Below are positions 16,706 through 24,023 of a stretch of DNA of 64,000 bases, in pieces (the stretch's first letter is position 1; each line of letters starts with the position of its first letter). Source of the stretch: CAVYWD01 sp963772225. GTDB taxonomy: Bacteria; Myxococcota; Myxococcia; Myxococcales; UBA5297. The notes beneath the pieces are model-generated. The model searched no databases, was not told the origin of the DNA, and saw only the letters and a list, made by a program, of their open reading frames with translations. The stretch is taken from assembly GCA_963772225.1 (NCBI GenBank), contig CAVYWD010000001.1:992001-1056000 (forward strand), read 5' to 3'. Made by a program: the position numbers and the translations under genes.

Positions 16706-18094
16706 CTACCAGGTGTTCAGGATCCACTCCCGATTCTTGGTGTATTCCATGTGGGTGAAGAGCGCGTTGGCCATCGCCTCGCCCAGCTCCATCGCGCCGC
16801 GATAGCCGATGGTCGGGTGGCGGTAGAGGCCCGCGCGGTCGAAGGTAGGGAAGCCGACGCGCACCATGGGGATGTTGTTGTCGATGGCGACGTAGCGGCC
16901 CTTCGAGTGCCCCAGGATCAAATCATACTTCTTGCTCGGATCCTTGACCCGCTTCTCCAGCTCCCAGAGGTCGGCGTTGCAAACGACCTCCATGTCCCAA
17001 TTCGCCTTCTCGCTCATCTCCAGGATACGCGAATCCTTCTTGTATTGGAGGCCGTCGTCGCCCAAAAGCAGCAGGGCCGGCTTGAGCTCCACCTCGATGC
17101 AGAACTGCGCGAGGCCGATGACGAGGTCCGGGTGCCCGAAGATGGCCACCTTCTTGTCGGCGAAGAACATGTGCGCCAGGTCCTGGAGCGCGTCGAGCGC
17201 GAGGCCCCGCTCCTCGACCAGGCTTTCCGGAATTGCTTTGCCGGTAATCCGGCTGATTTCTTGAAGCATGGCGTCGGTGTTGGCGATGCCGTACGGAGTG
17301 GCGACGTGCGAGCAAGGGACGCTGAACTCGGACTCCAGGTGCTTCGCCGCGGTCGCGCCCTCGTACCGGGCCAGCGCGAGCGACGCCAACGCATTCGACG
17401 CGCCCATCACGTCCTCGACCGTGGTCCGGCCGTGGGTGCGGATGGATTTGTCGGGCAGCATGGGCGAGTCGAACGCCTCGGTGTCCATGAAGAACGTGCC
17501 CTCGACGCCCATCTCCTTGAAGTAGCGCTTCAGGAGCGCGAGGTCGCCGGGGTTGACCCAGCCCGGGAAGACGTTGACCTTGCCGTTGGGCTCGGTCTTC
17601 GGCGCCGCTAGCGTCTTCACGATGGACTGCATGCACTCCGAATAGCCGCCGACCTGACTGCTCCGGAAGCTCGGGGTGTGGACCGGCACGAGGTGGATTT
17701 TCCGGCCCGGGAACTCCTTCTGCAGGGCCTTGTCGCACTTCTTGAGGGTGCCCTCGATGTCGTCGCCGATGACCTCGGTGGAGCAGGTGGTGATGAGCGG
17801 GATGACCCGCAGGTCAGGGTAGCGCTTGGCCAGCACCATGACGCCTTCTTCGATGCGCTTGTGGCCGCCGAACACCGCCGAGTCCTCGTGCAGCGAGGTG
17901 GAGGCGATGTCGAAGTTCTCCTTGAAGTGCTGGGCGAACAGGAGGCGCACGAACATGCTGCAGCCCTGGCCGCCGTGGACCAGCGGAATGCAATCCTTCA
18001 TTCCGATGCCGGCGTATTGAGCGCCCGCCGGCTGGCAGTCGTACATCGGGTTGATGATGCCGGAGCGGTCCCGCTTCTTGATGGAGCAGCTCAT
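16706..18094 (-). CDS. vnfK: vanadium nitrogenase VFe protein beta subunit
   Basis: A 462-residue protein closely resembling VnfK. Visible features are INPMYDCQPAGAQYAGIG, LVHGGQGCSMFVRLLFAQHF and TTCSTEVIGDDIEG, whose Cys residues ligate the P-cluster, then VFPGWVNPGD, GHPDLVIGLAQFC and a C-terminus ending EYTKNREWILNTW. With VnfD and VnfG it forms the dinitrogenase that reduces N2 to ammonia with electrons from VnfH. GGAGAG lies 8 bases before ATG 18094. It is 71 bases from vnfG, with a strong hairpin in the gap. The reading frame is intact and the length fits the family. Confidence 0.95.
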   Translation of the reverse strand: MSCSIKKRDRSGIINPMYDCQPAGAQYAGIGMKDCIPLVHGGQGCSMFVRLLFAQHFKENFDIASTSLHEDSAVFGGHKRIEEGVMVLAKRYPDLRVIPLITTCSTEVIGDDIEGTLKKCDKALQKEFPGRKIHLVPVHTPSFRSSQVGGYSECMQSIVKTLAAPKTEPNGKVNVFPGWVNPGDLALLKRYFKEMGVEGTFFMDTEAFDSPMLPDKSIRTHGRTTVEDVMGASNALASLALARYEGATAAKHLESEFSVPCSHVATPYGIANTDAMLQEISRITGKAIPESLVEERGLALDALQDLAHMFFADKKVAIFGHPDLVIGLAQFCIEVELKPALLLLGDDGLQYKKDSRILEMSEKANWDMEVVCNADLWELEKRVKDPSKKYDLILGHSKGRYVAIDNNIPMVRVGFPTFDRAGLYRHPTIGYRGAMELGEAMANALFTHMEYTKNREWILNTW

Positions 18095-18119
18095 CGAATT
18101 CTCTCCGTTTCTTTGGGGT

Positions 18120-18151
18120 GAGGCCCGCCTCGCCTTTCGCGGGCGGGCCTC
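18120..18151 (-). promoter_or_regulatory. hairpin between vnfG and vnfK
   Basis: A perfect 10-bp inverted repeat (GAGGCCCGCC at 18120-18129, GGCGGGCCTC at 18142-18151) with a 12-base loop lies in the 71-base vnfG-vnfK gap, just upstream of the vnfK ribosome site. It could tune the amount of vnfK relative to vnfDG by RNA processing or attenuation (inference). Confidence 0.5.
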
Positions 18152-18165
18152 GATGCCTTAGGGCT

Positions 18166-18507
18166 TTAGTAGAGCGTGTGGTTCAGCTCGGCGTTCAGGG
18201 ACTTCGTCACGGCGATGTCCGTGAGCCGCTCCTTGAGGCCCTTGAAGAGCTCGCTCAACATCTCCGCGCTGCACTCGTTGAGCCAGGGGAAGCGCTCCTT
18301 CAGGTCGGCCACCATGAGCTTCGCGTCGGCGTAGTGCAGCCGTTCCATGGCCGACTCCCGCGCGGGGCTCTTCCCGACCAGCAGCGCCCCTGCGGCCTTG
18401 AGAATGCCGTCGATGTTCTCCTGTCGGTCCCACGAGCGCGAGAAGAACTGCCAGAGGCACCGCTCTTGGACGTAGTCGAACAGCTGAGTCACCTTCTCGG
18501 TATGCAT
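18166..18507 (-). CDS. vnfG: vanadium nitrogenase delta subunit
   Basis: A 113-residue protein matching VnfG, the small third subunit found only in V- and Fe-only nitrogenases and needed for cofactor insertion and full activity. Signature segments are LFDYVQERCLWQFFSRSWDR, ERLHYADA, LKERFPWL and the C-terminal LNAELNHTLY. Its ATG overlaps the vnfD stop as TAATG, so it should be translated by coupling. Its presence excludes a molybdenum nitrogenase for this operon; the sequence is nearer to VnfG than to AnfG as I recall them. Confidence 0.92.
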   Translation of the reverse strand: MHTEKVTQLFDYVQERCLWQFFSRSWDRQENIDGILKAAGALLVGKSPARESAMERLHYADAKLMVADLKERFPWLNECSAEMLSELFKGLKERLTDIAVTKSLNAELNHTLY

Positions 18508-19923
18508 TACGCCGCCTCCTTCGCCGCGACCTTCTTCTCCCCGCGGATGTCCTTGGCCGCCAGCTTCAGGAGCGGGTTGTGGATAGCGTTGTACATGTCC
18601 CGCGCCAGGTTCACGAATCCCTCGAAGCCCATGTAAGGCCCATTGTGGTACGCGTGGCCGTTGACGTAGGGAATGTGCAACTTCTTGACCAGCTCGCCGA
18701 CGCGCGGGCCGGTGAAGATGACGTCCGGCCTGATGAGGTCGATGATCTCGAAGAACTCGAGCTCGTTCCCGTCGTCGATGTAATAGGTGCCCTGCCGCCC
18801 GCGGGCGATGACCTTCTCGAAGTCCTCCTGGTGCCCGAACTTGGAGGACATGGCCACGACCTCGACGCCCAGGTCGTCTTCCACCGACTTGGTCCAGTGC
18901 CAGAGGCGTGGCCCGCCGGTCCAGATGGCCATTTTGGTACCCTTGAGCCGCTCTTTGTACCAATCGAGCTTGGGCTTCCACTGGGCGTATTCCTCGGCGA
19001 TGAGCTTCTCGCCCTTCTCCTCGATGCCGAAGAACGCGCAGAATCTTCCGGATGCCCTCGGCCATGTAGTTGAAACCCCACGAGTCGATGTCGAGCCGCG
19101 GGATGCCGTAGCGCTTCTTGAGCTCGTTGGCGATGTACCCAGAGGAGCGGGCGCAGTTCACCACGTTGAGCTGCGCCCTGTGCATGCAGCGCAGGTCGTC
19201 GTAGGTGCCGTTGCCGGTGAAGTGGGCGATGACCTGGATGCCCAGGCGCTCCCAATAGGTGTTGAGGAGCTGGGTATCGCCCTGGATGTTGAAGTCGCCG
19301 ATGAAGTTGATGGTGTATGGGCTCTTGATGGTGGGCTCCAGCGTGCCCACCTTGTCGTTGATCCAGCCGATGTTGAGGACGTGGTGACCTTTGGACTGCG
19401 ATACCCCCGCGAAGCCCGGGCACTCGACCGTGAAGATGTCCACGTCGGGGCGCGCGGCCATCACCCTCTTCGCCACCGCCTTGATGTCGTCGCCGATCAG
19501 CGCGGTCGGGCAGGTGGTGTAGACGAACATCCGCTTGATGTGCGGCATCTCGTCGAACGCTTCGTTGATGGACTTTTCCAGAAGCTTCTCGCCGCCAAAG
19601 ACGATGTTGCTCTCCTTCATGTCCGTCGACCAGACGTACTTCATGTTGAAGTGGCCGTTGTCGGTCGGATAGCGCTTGGTGTGCCAGGTATCGTAGGCGC
19701 AGCCGATGGGGCCGTGGATCATCTGGATGGTGTCCTTGAGGACGCCGCCGATGACCAGCTTTGCTCCGCAGAATGCGCAGCCCCGCTCCGACAACGTGCC
19801 GGGGATGGTCCGCTCATTGGAGACGGGGAGGTAGTTGCGCGTGTCCTCGCCCTCGACCTTCAGGTAGACGTGCTTCTCGCGCTCCGGGATATCCTTGTCG
19901 CACTTCAAGAGTACCATTGGCAT
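18507..19923 (-). CDS. vnfD: vanadium nitrogenase VFe protein alpha subunit (frameshifted here)
   Basis: The alpha subunit of vanadium dinitrogenase. From ATG 19923 (GGAGGAA about 10 bases upstream) the first 293 residues match VnfD: RTIPGTLSERGCAFCG with Cys49, HGPIGCAYDTW with Cys75, TTCPTALIGDD with Cys138, all P-cluster ligands, and LNVVNCARSSGY with the cofactor Cys. After GIRKI a single extra base (the G at 19041 on the plus strand) shifts the frame. One base on, the protein continues normally to the end with MAIWTGGPRLWHW, SSKFGHQEDFEKV and the cofactor His region YVNGHAYHNGPYMGFEG. Repaired, it has 471 residues, the normal length. There is no slippery sequence, so a sequencing error or a real mutation is likelier than programmed frameshifting. 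Confidence 0.92.
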
Positions 19924-20206
19924 TGCAGTTGTTCCTCCGCGTGCACCGTTTCCATGGCCAGCACCCCGGTTCTTGAGAGGCGCTGCGTTCGGACGGCGGT
20001 CGGTAATTCACGAAGCGGGCCAATGCATCTGAAACGTTCGAGGGCGTACGGCTTTTGGCGGTTCAGAGGCGACCGGCACGCCTCGGCGGCGATTTCCCGG
20101 TTTTCGGAGCAAAGGTTGCGTTCCCGGCGGTTCGATTCGGCCACCAATCGTTCCAATTCGTGCGTCCCGCAGAGCAGGCCGCCGGACCCCTCGCCGCTTC
20201 GACACC

Positions 20207-20223
20207 GTGGCATGCCTGGTGCA
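20207..20223 (+). promoter_or_regulatory. sigma54 (-24/-12) promoter for the plus-strand NifX gene
   Basis: TGGCATGCCTGGTGC contains GG at 20209-20210 and GC at 20221-20222 with exactly ten bases between, the invariant spacing of sigma54 promoters. It departs from consensus only in the TTGC box (GTGC). It lies 61 bases before ATG 20284. Confidence 0.6.
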
Positions 20224-20283
20224 ACGTCTTGTGCGACGACGGGAGCACGGATTCGAACGCAATTCTTTCGAGGAGCCTTCTTC

Positions 20284-20631
20284 ATGAATATCGAAACCCT
20301 TCGCATTGCCGTCGCCAGCTCGGAAGGCGGGCGCATCGATCAGCACTTCGGCCGCGCCGAGGACTTCCTGGTCTTCGACGTGAGCAAGGACGGCAAGGCG
20401 CTGGTGGAAAAGCGGGCGGTCCACGTCGTCGAAGGCGGCGAGGACAAGCGCGAGGTCGTCTGCCGGCTGCTCTCCGACTGCCGGGTGCTGCTGGTCGAGA
20501 AGATCGGCGTGTCGCCCAAGGCGAAGTTGGCCGCCGCCGGAATTCAGGCCATCGACGCGCACGCCGGGAAAGCTGTCGACGCGGCGCTGGCCGAGGTCTT
20601 CGCCTCCTTGAGCGCCCCTTCCGTCGCCTGA
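20284..20631 (+). CDS. NifX/NifB-C-type dinitrogenase cofactor-binding protein
   Basis: A 115-residue single-domain protein of the dinitrogenase iron-molybdenum cofactor family: RIAVASSEGGRIDQHFGRAEDFLVFDV, then CRLLSDCRVLLVEKIG, KAKLAAAGIQAI. This domain binds iron-sulfur cofactor precursors. GAGGAG precedes ATG 20284. It is divergent from vnfD, driven by its own sigma54-type promoter, and followed after 17 bases by a Nif11-like gene. It differs strongly from the other two NifX-family proteins of the window, being nearer to the C-terminal domain of NifB. A role in carrying the NifB product to VnfEN is likely but inferred. Confidence 0.8.
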   Translation: MNIETLRIAVASSEGGRIDQHFGRAEDFLVFDVSKDGKALVEKRAVHVVEGGEDKREVVCRLLSDCRVLLVEKIGVSPKAKLAAAGIQAIDAHAGKAVDAALAEVFASLSAPSVA

Positions 20632-20648
20632 AGCTTGCGGAGGTCATC

Positions 20649-20846
20649 ATGTCCATCGAGTCGGCTGTCGCCTATATCAAGCGGATGCGCGAGGACGAGG
20701 CCTTTCGCCGCCAGGTCAACGAGTGCAGCGAAGACGAAGCCGCCGGCTGGGCGCTGGTCAGCGCCAACGGCTTCTCGTTCACCATGGTCGAATTCAAGCA
20801 GGCGCAGGACAGCATCTACCAGGAGCACGGCATCACGCCCCTGTAG
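20649..20846 (+). CDS. Nif11-domain small protein
   Basis: A 65-residue protein starting MSIESAVAYIKRMREDEAFR with a NECSEDEAAGWALVSANGF segment. It resembles the Nif11 family of small proteins first noticed in nitrogen-fixation clusters and later used as leader peptides in some RiPP precursors. There is no Cys/Ser/Thr-rich core after the domain, so it is not a RiPP precursor here. GGAGG precedes ATG 20649. It is co-oriented with the NifX gene and ends before the inverted-repeat element. The function in nitrogen fixation is unknown. Confidence 0.7.
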   Translation: MSIESAVAYIKRMREDEAFRRQVNECSEDEAAGWALVSANGFSFTMVEFKQAQDSIYQEHGITPL

Positions 20847-20860
20847 AGAATCCATGCCCC

Positions 20861-21052
20861 GCCGGACCATGAATGGTCCGGCTACGCGTGGGAAGCCCGC
20901 TTAAGCGGGCTGGGTAAGTCAGAAAGCAAGTAGGTAGGTAGGTAGGTAACGAGGGGGTGGGCGCTTTCGTCCCCACTCTGATCGCCCTGTTCTTTCTTTC
21001 CAGCCGGCTTCAGCCGGCTTTCCACCTCTAGCCGGACCATTCATGGTCCGGC
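20861..21052. repeat. REPIN-like nested inverted-repeat element
   Basis: A 192-base element between two convergent genes. Each end is a 22-base hairpin with arms GCCGGACCAT and ATGGTCCGGC (20861-20882 and 21031-21052), and the two ends are reverse complements of each other. Inside each is a second palindrome: AGCCCGCTTAAGCGGGCT at 20894-20911 and a related GCCGGCTTCAGCCGGC near 21003-21020. A tetranucleotide run of GTAG units (about 20930-20947) lies in the middle. The layout is that of paired REP sequences or a small MITE. It may also act as a bidirectional terminator. Confidence 0.7.
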
Positions 21053-21055
21053 GCC

Positions 21056-21409
21056 TCAGCGGTCGTAGGTCATGACGGCGGAGCGCCGGGCGTTGAAATG
21101 CTCGGCGATCTCCTCGGCCAGCGAGGCCGGGATTTTTAGTCCGTATTTCTCGGCGGCCGCGGCGAGGTCGGGCCCCGGAAGCCACTGGAGAGAGCCCGCG
21201 GCCGCGCTGGCCAGCGCCAAGACGCGGCGCCGCAGCTCGGGGTCGGCAGTGCGCGCGAGCCAGTCCTCTCGGACGCGCCCCGGGACGTACGGAGTCGCCT
21301 CCGGCGCCCGAGCGCCTTCGTCATAGGCGACAATGGCCGCCGCGAGGGCGACGTCTTCCAGGACCAGCTGGTACTTTTGGCTCTTGCTCAGCGATTGCAA
21401 GGGGCTCAC
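21056..21409 (-). CDS. unknown small protein coupled to the vnfA-type activator
   Basis: A 117-residue soluble protein, not recognised. It has an Ala-rich helical N-terminus (QKYQLVLEDVALAAAIVAYDEG), a PYVPGRVREDWLA segment and a C-terminal region LAAAAEKYGLKIPASLAEEIAEHF. The GTG start at 21409 overlaps the stop of the activator gene (GTGA), so its translation should depend on it. Such coupling suggests a modulator of the activator or another nitrogen-fixation accessory. That is inference from position only. Confidence 0.55.
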   Translation of the reverse strand: MSPLQSLSKSQKYQLVLEDVALAAAIVAYDEGARAPEATPYVPGRVREDWLARTADPELRRRVLALASAAAGSLQWLPGPDLAAAAEKYGLKIPASLAEEIAEHFNARRSAVMTYDR

Positions 21410-22974
21410 CGCTTTCGGTAGTCTTTGTAGCTGATTTGATGCGCTGCCATTCGCAATCCCAAAATGCGGCGGGTCACGCCCAGCTCCTTGGCCGCCGCCG
21501 TCGTATTCCCTTGATGGGTCTTCAAGGCTTCGACAATCATCTCGTACTCGACCGCTTTGACCTTGGCGTCCAGGCCGCAGCCAAAGGTCGTCCCGGTCTC
21601 CGCCGAGGTCTGCAGCGAAGGGGGCAGGTTGTAACCGTGAATCACCGCGTCCTCGGACATGATCACCGCGCGCTCGATGACGTTCTCGAGCTCGCGCACA
21701 TTGCCGGGCCAGTGGTAGGCCATGAGCATGTTCAGCGCTGGCGTGGAGATGCGCTTGACCTCCTTCCCTGCCTGGGCGGCGCTCTTGGCGGCGAAATGGT
21801 CGGCCAGGAGGATGACGTCACTCCCCCGCTCTCGCAGCGGCGGGAGGGTGATGGGGAATACGTTGAGGCGGTAATAGAGGTCCTCGCGAAACTCGCGCTT
21901 CTCGACCATGTCCGGGAGGTCGCGGTTGGTGGCCGCGATGATCCGCAGGTCGACCTTGATGGGCCGCGAGCCGCCGACCCTTTCGAACGTCTTCTCCTGG
22001 AGGACGCGCAGGAGCTTCGCCTGCATGGCGAGGCTCAGCTCGCCCACCTCGTCCAGGAAGACGGTGCCGCCGTCCGCCAGCTCGAACCGCCCTTTGCGCG
22101 CCATGGACGCGCCGGTGAAGGAGCCCTTCTCGTGGCCGAAGAGCTCGCTCTCCACGATGCTCTCGGGCAGTGCGGCGCAGTTGAAGCTGACGAAGGGGCC
22201 GTCAGCGCTGGAGCTATTGAAATGGATGGCGTTGGCGACCAGCTCCTTGCCGACGCCGCTCTCGCCCAACACCAGCACCGTGGCCTTGGTCGACGCCACC
22301 TTGTGGATGAGCTGGTAGACCTCCTCCATGGGCTTGGAGTTGCCGATGATGTTCCCGGGCTTGAACCGCTCCTTGAGGGCGTTGTGCAGCCGCCGGTTCT
22401 CGGTCTCCAGCTGCACCTTTTCGATGTTCTCCAGGAGGTACAGCTCCACCGCGGGCGCGATCATGGAGGCGATGGTGGAGAGCAGCTCCATGTCCTGCTT
22501 CAGCAGCCGGCGGTTGATGTAGACGCGCTCGGCGCTGATGGTCCCCAGCACCTTCTTGCCATGGACGATGGGCACGCAGAACAGGGATGACCGCGAGTCT
22601 GCCTGCCCGGGGCTCGCCCCGAGGACCCGGGGGACGACGATGGCCTTGCCGCTCTCCACCACCTGGCCCGCGACCCCGTTTTTCAGCGAATAGACGCCGG
22701 CGGACTTCTGCTCGTCGGTGAGCCCGAAGCTCTCGTGGACGAAGATGGTCTCCGACTCGCGGTCGTAGAGGGTGACCATGCCGCGGACAATCTTCAGGCG
22801 CTGCCGCATCACGCCCAGGATGATGGCGAGCGACTTGGCCAGGTCCTCGCTCTCGGTGATGACTTGGCTTATCTGAAAGAGGATCGGCAGGACGTTCACC
22901 CGGCACTCGCCCGTGAAGCAGTGGGTGAAGTCGTCGACAAAGTCCTCGGGCTCGATGGCGACGGCGTAGTCCAT
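21406..22974 (-). CDS. vnfA: sigma54-dependent activator of the alternative nitrogenase (VnfA/AnfA type)
   Basis: A 522-residue enhancer-binding protein. Domains in order: a short N-terminus with a C-x4-C motif (HCFTGECR, Cys19 and Cys24), a GAF domain to about residue 185, an AAA+ domain and a C-terminal helix-turn-helix. The AAA+ domain has Walker A GESGVGKE, sigma54-contact loop GSFTGA in place of GAFTGA, and Walker B GGTVFLDEVGEL; the helix-turn-helix is NTTAAAKELGVTRRILGLRM. In VnfA/AnfA an N-terminal Cys cluster senses redox or metal state. Here only two Cys remain, so sensing may differ. AGGAG lies 6 bases before ATG 22974. It probably drives the sigma54 promoters at 20.2 and 38.2-38.5 kb. 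Confidence 0.85.
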   Translation of the reverse strand: MDYAVAIEPEDFVDDFTHCFTGECRVNVLPILFQISQVITESEDLAKSLAIILGVMRQRLKIVRGMVTLYDRESETIFVHESFGLTDEQKSAGVYSLKNGVAGQVVESGKAIVVPRVLGASPGQADSRSSLFCVPIVHGKKVLGTISAERVYINRRLLKQDMELLSTIASMIAPAVELYLLENIEKVQLETENRRLHNALKERFKPGNIIGNSKPMEEVYQLIHKVASTKATVLVLGESGVGKELVANAIHFNSSSADGPFVSFNCAALPESIVESELFGHEKGSFTGASMARKGRFELADGGTVFLDEVGELSLAMQAKLLRVLQEKTFERVGGSRPIKVDLRIIAATNRDLPDMVEKREFREDLYYRLNVFPITLPPLRERGSDVILLADHFAAKSAAQAGKEVKRISTPALNMLMAYHWPGNVRELENVIERAVIMSEDAVIHGYNLPPSLQTSAETGTTFGCGLDAKVKAVEYEMIVEALKTHQGNTTAAAKELGVTRRILGLRMAAHQISYKDYRKR

Positions 22975-23315
22975 GGTCTCCTGCGCGCCGCGGCTCTCGC
23001 GGTCAGTGGCCGATCGCAATGCAAGGTACGCGCCTCGTCTCTAAAGCGTCTTGTGGTTCCCTGTTGTTCCTTATTGCTCCTCGCTCAAGCCCCTGCGAGG
23101 CCTCGGGATTCCCGTCGGCGGCGCGGCCGCGCCTCGCCTCCAGGGCCCGGCCGCCGCCGAGCGCGACCGACAAAAAGGGAGCAGGGGCCCGACATCGATG
23201 TCGATCGGGCTCTGGCCGGACACCCGGGCGCTGCAGGCCGGAACGCACGCCCGCGAGCGCGACGGCAATGGACTAGAGCATCTGCTGCGCTTCCGCGCTC
23301 AGTCCACCGCCTTCG

Positions 23316-23614
23316 ATGGAGCGCCTCACGCGTGCCGACGACACGCGGGTCGTGCTCAGCCTGCGGCGCCCGCTCCACCACCGCGCCGCCGCGCTCGTCT
23401 TCGCGCCGATAGGCCCTCCGCCCAAGCGCCACTCGGTGCACATCGGCGTCTTCGCGGCGAGCACGGGCATTCGCGCGAAGGTGATCGCAAGCCGGGTGAG
23501 CCACGTTACAGCGCCTTCGGCGCTGCGCCAATGCAGAGCGACGCCGACCTCGACGAGGAGGCGCTGCGACGGCCGCTGCGAGAAGAGCTCGGCTTCACCC
23601 CCCCCTGGAGCTGA
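23316..23614 (+). pseudogene. possible small gene with a frame change
   Basis: From ATG 23316 a frame with strongly GC-ending codons reads about 65 residues (RLTRADDTRVVLSLRRPLHH, then GIRAKVIASRVSHV). The coding character then seems to move to another frame, ending PPWS at 23614 (AAPMQSDADLDEEALRRPLR). If joined, it is a protein of about 99 residues that I do not recognise. No good ribosome site was found. It may be a frameshifted hypothetical gene or a remnant. Confidence 0.3.
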
Positions 23615-23780
23615 GCCCGCCTCGCATGCCGGAGCGCATCCGCCGTCTGGATGGGGCGTCCTTGCTCCAGTGGTTTTCGGGTAAACGTTCTGAAGTGCCC
23701 GTGCAGCGCGAGGTGCAAGGCCACCGCGTTCATCCACAGCGGAGAGCTGGCCAGCCAGGTCCTAGAATCGCCCGCGCTCC

Positions 23781-24023
23781 ATGGCGAAGCTCGCCCGGCT
23801 CGCTTCTTTCGTCGCCGCGGCCCCGCCCCGCGAGCGCGGGGCCGTGGTGCTCTGCGAGGCCCCGTGGCCGGCCGCGCCCGCCGCCGGCGAGGAGTGGGAG
23901 GCGGCGGTCGCGGTGATCCGCTGGACGCGCTTCGTTCGCCTGGAGGTGGCGACGACGGCCCGCGGCCGGCCTCGCGACTACTTGAGCTCCAGCGCGAACG
24001 CGGCTGGCGTGCTCGCGCCGTAG
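23781..24023 (+). CDS. doubtful short reading frame beside the M19-like gene
   Basis: An 80-codon frame starting MAKLARLASFVAAAPPRERG with GC-ending codons. Its last 46 bases overlap the 3' end of the large minus-strand gene. No family, signal or ribosome site was recognised, so it is either a small hypothetical gene or chance in GC-rich DNA. The rest of 23,020-23,977 shows nothing else I can support. Confidence 0.2.
   Translation: MAKLARLASFVAAAPPRERGAVVLCEAPWPAAPAAGEEWEAAVAVIRWTRFVRLEVATTARGRPRDYLSSSANAAGVLAP

Noticed and set aside
19036..19050. Programmed ribosomal frameshift in vnfD
   Set aside because: No slippery heptamer, no known precedent in nitrogenase genes, and three other genes in the window show the same +1 type of change.
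18166..19923. A single 585-codon frame apparently fusing VnfD to VnfG
   Set aside because: The middle third is the wrong frame of vnfD (Arg/Pro/His-rich), produced by the extra base at 19041. vnfD has its own stop, overlapping the vnfG start.
16706..19923. Fe-only nitrogenase (anfDGK)
   Set aside because: The N-terminus, SERGCAFCG, IHGPIGCAYDTWHTKR and TGGPRLWHW segments follow VnfD rather than AnfD as I recall both sequences.
19925..19938. GG-N10-GC sigma54-like match upstream of vnfD
   Set aside because: It coincides with the vnfD Shine-Dalgarno and start codon, so it cannot be that gene's promoter. A second match (about 20069-20082) has poor -24 and -12 boxes and was not listed.
20649..20846. 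Nif11-type RiPP precursor peptide
   Set aside because: No core region rich in Cys, Ser or Thr follows the leader-like part and no lanthipeptide or cyclase enzymes are nearby.
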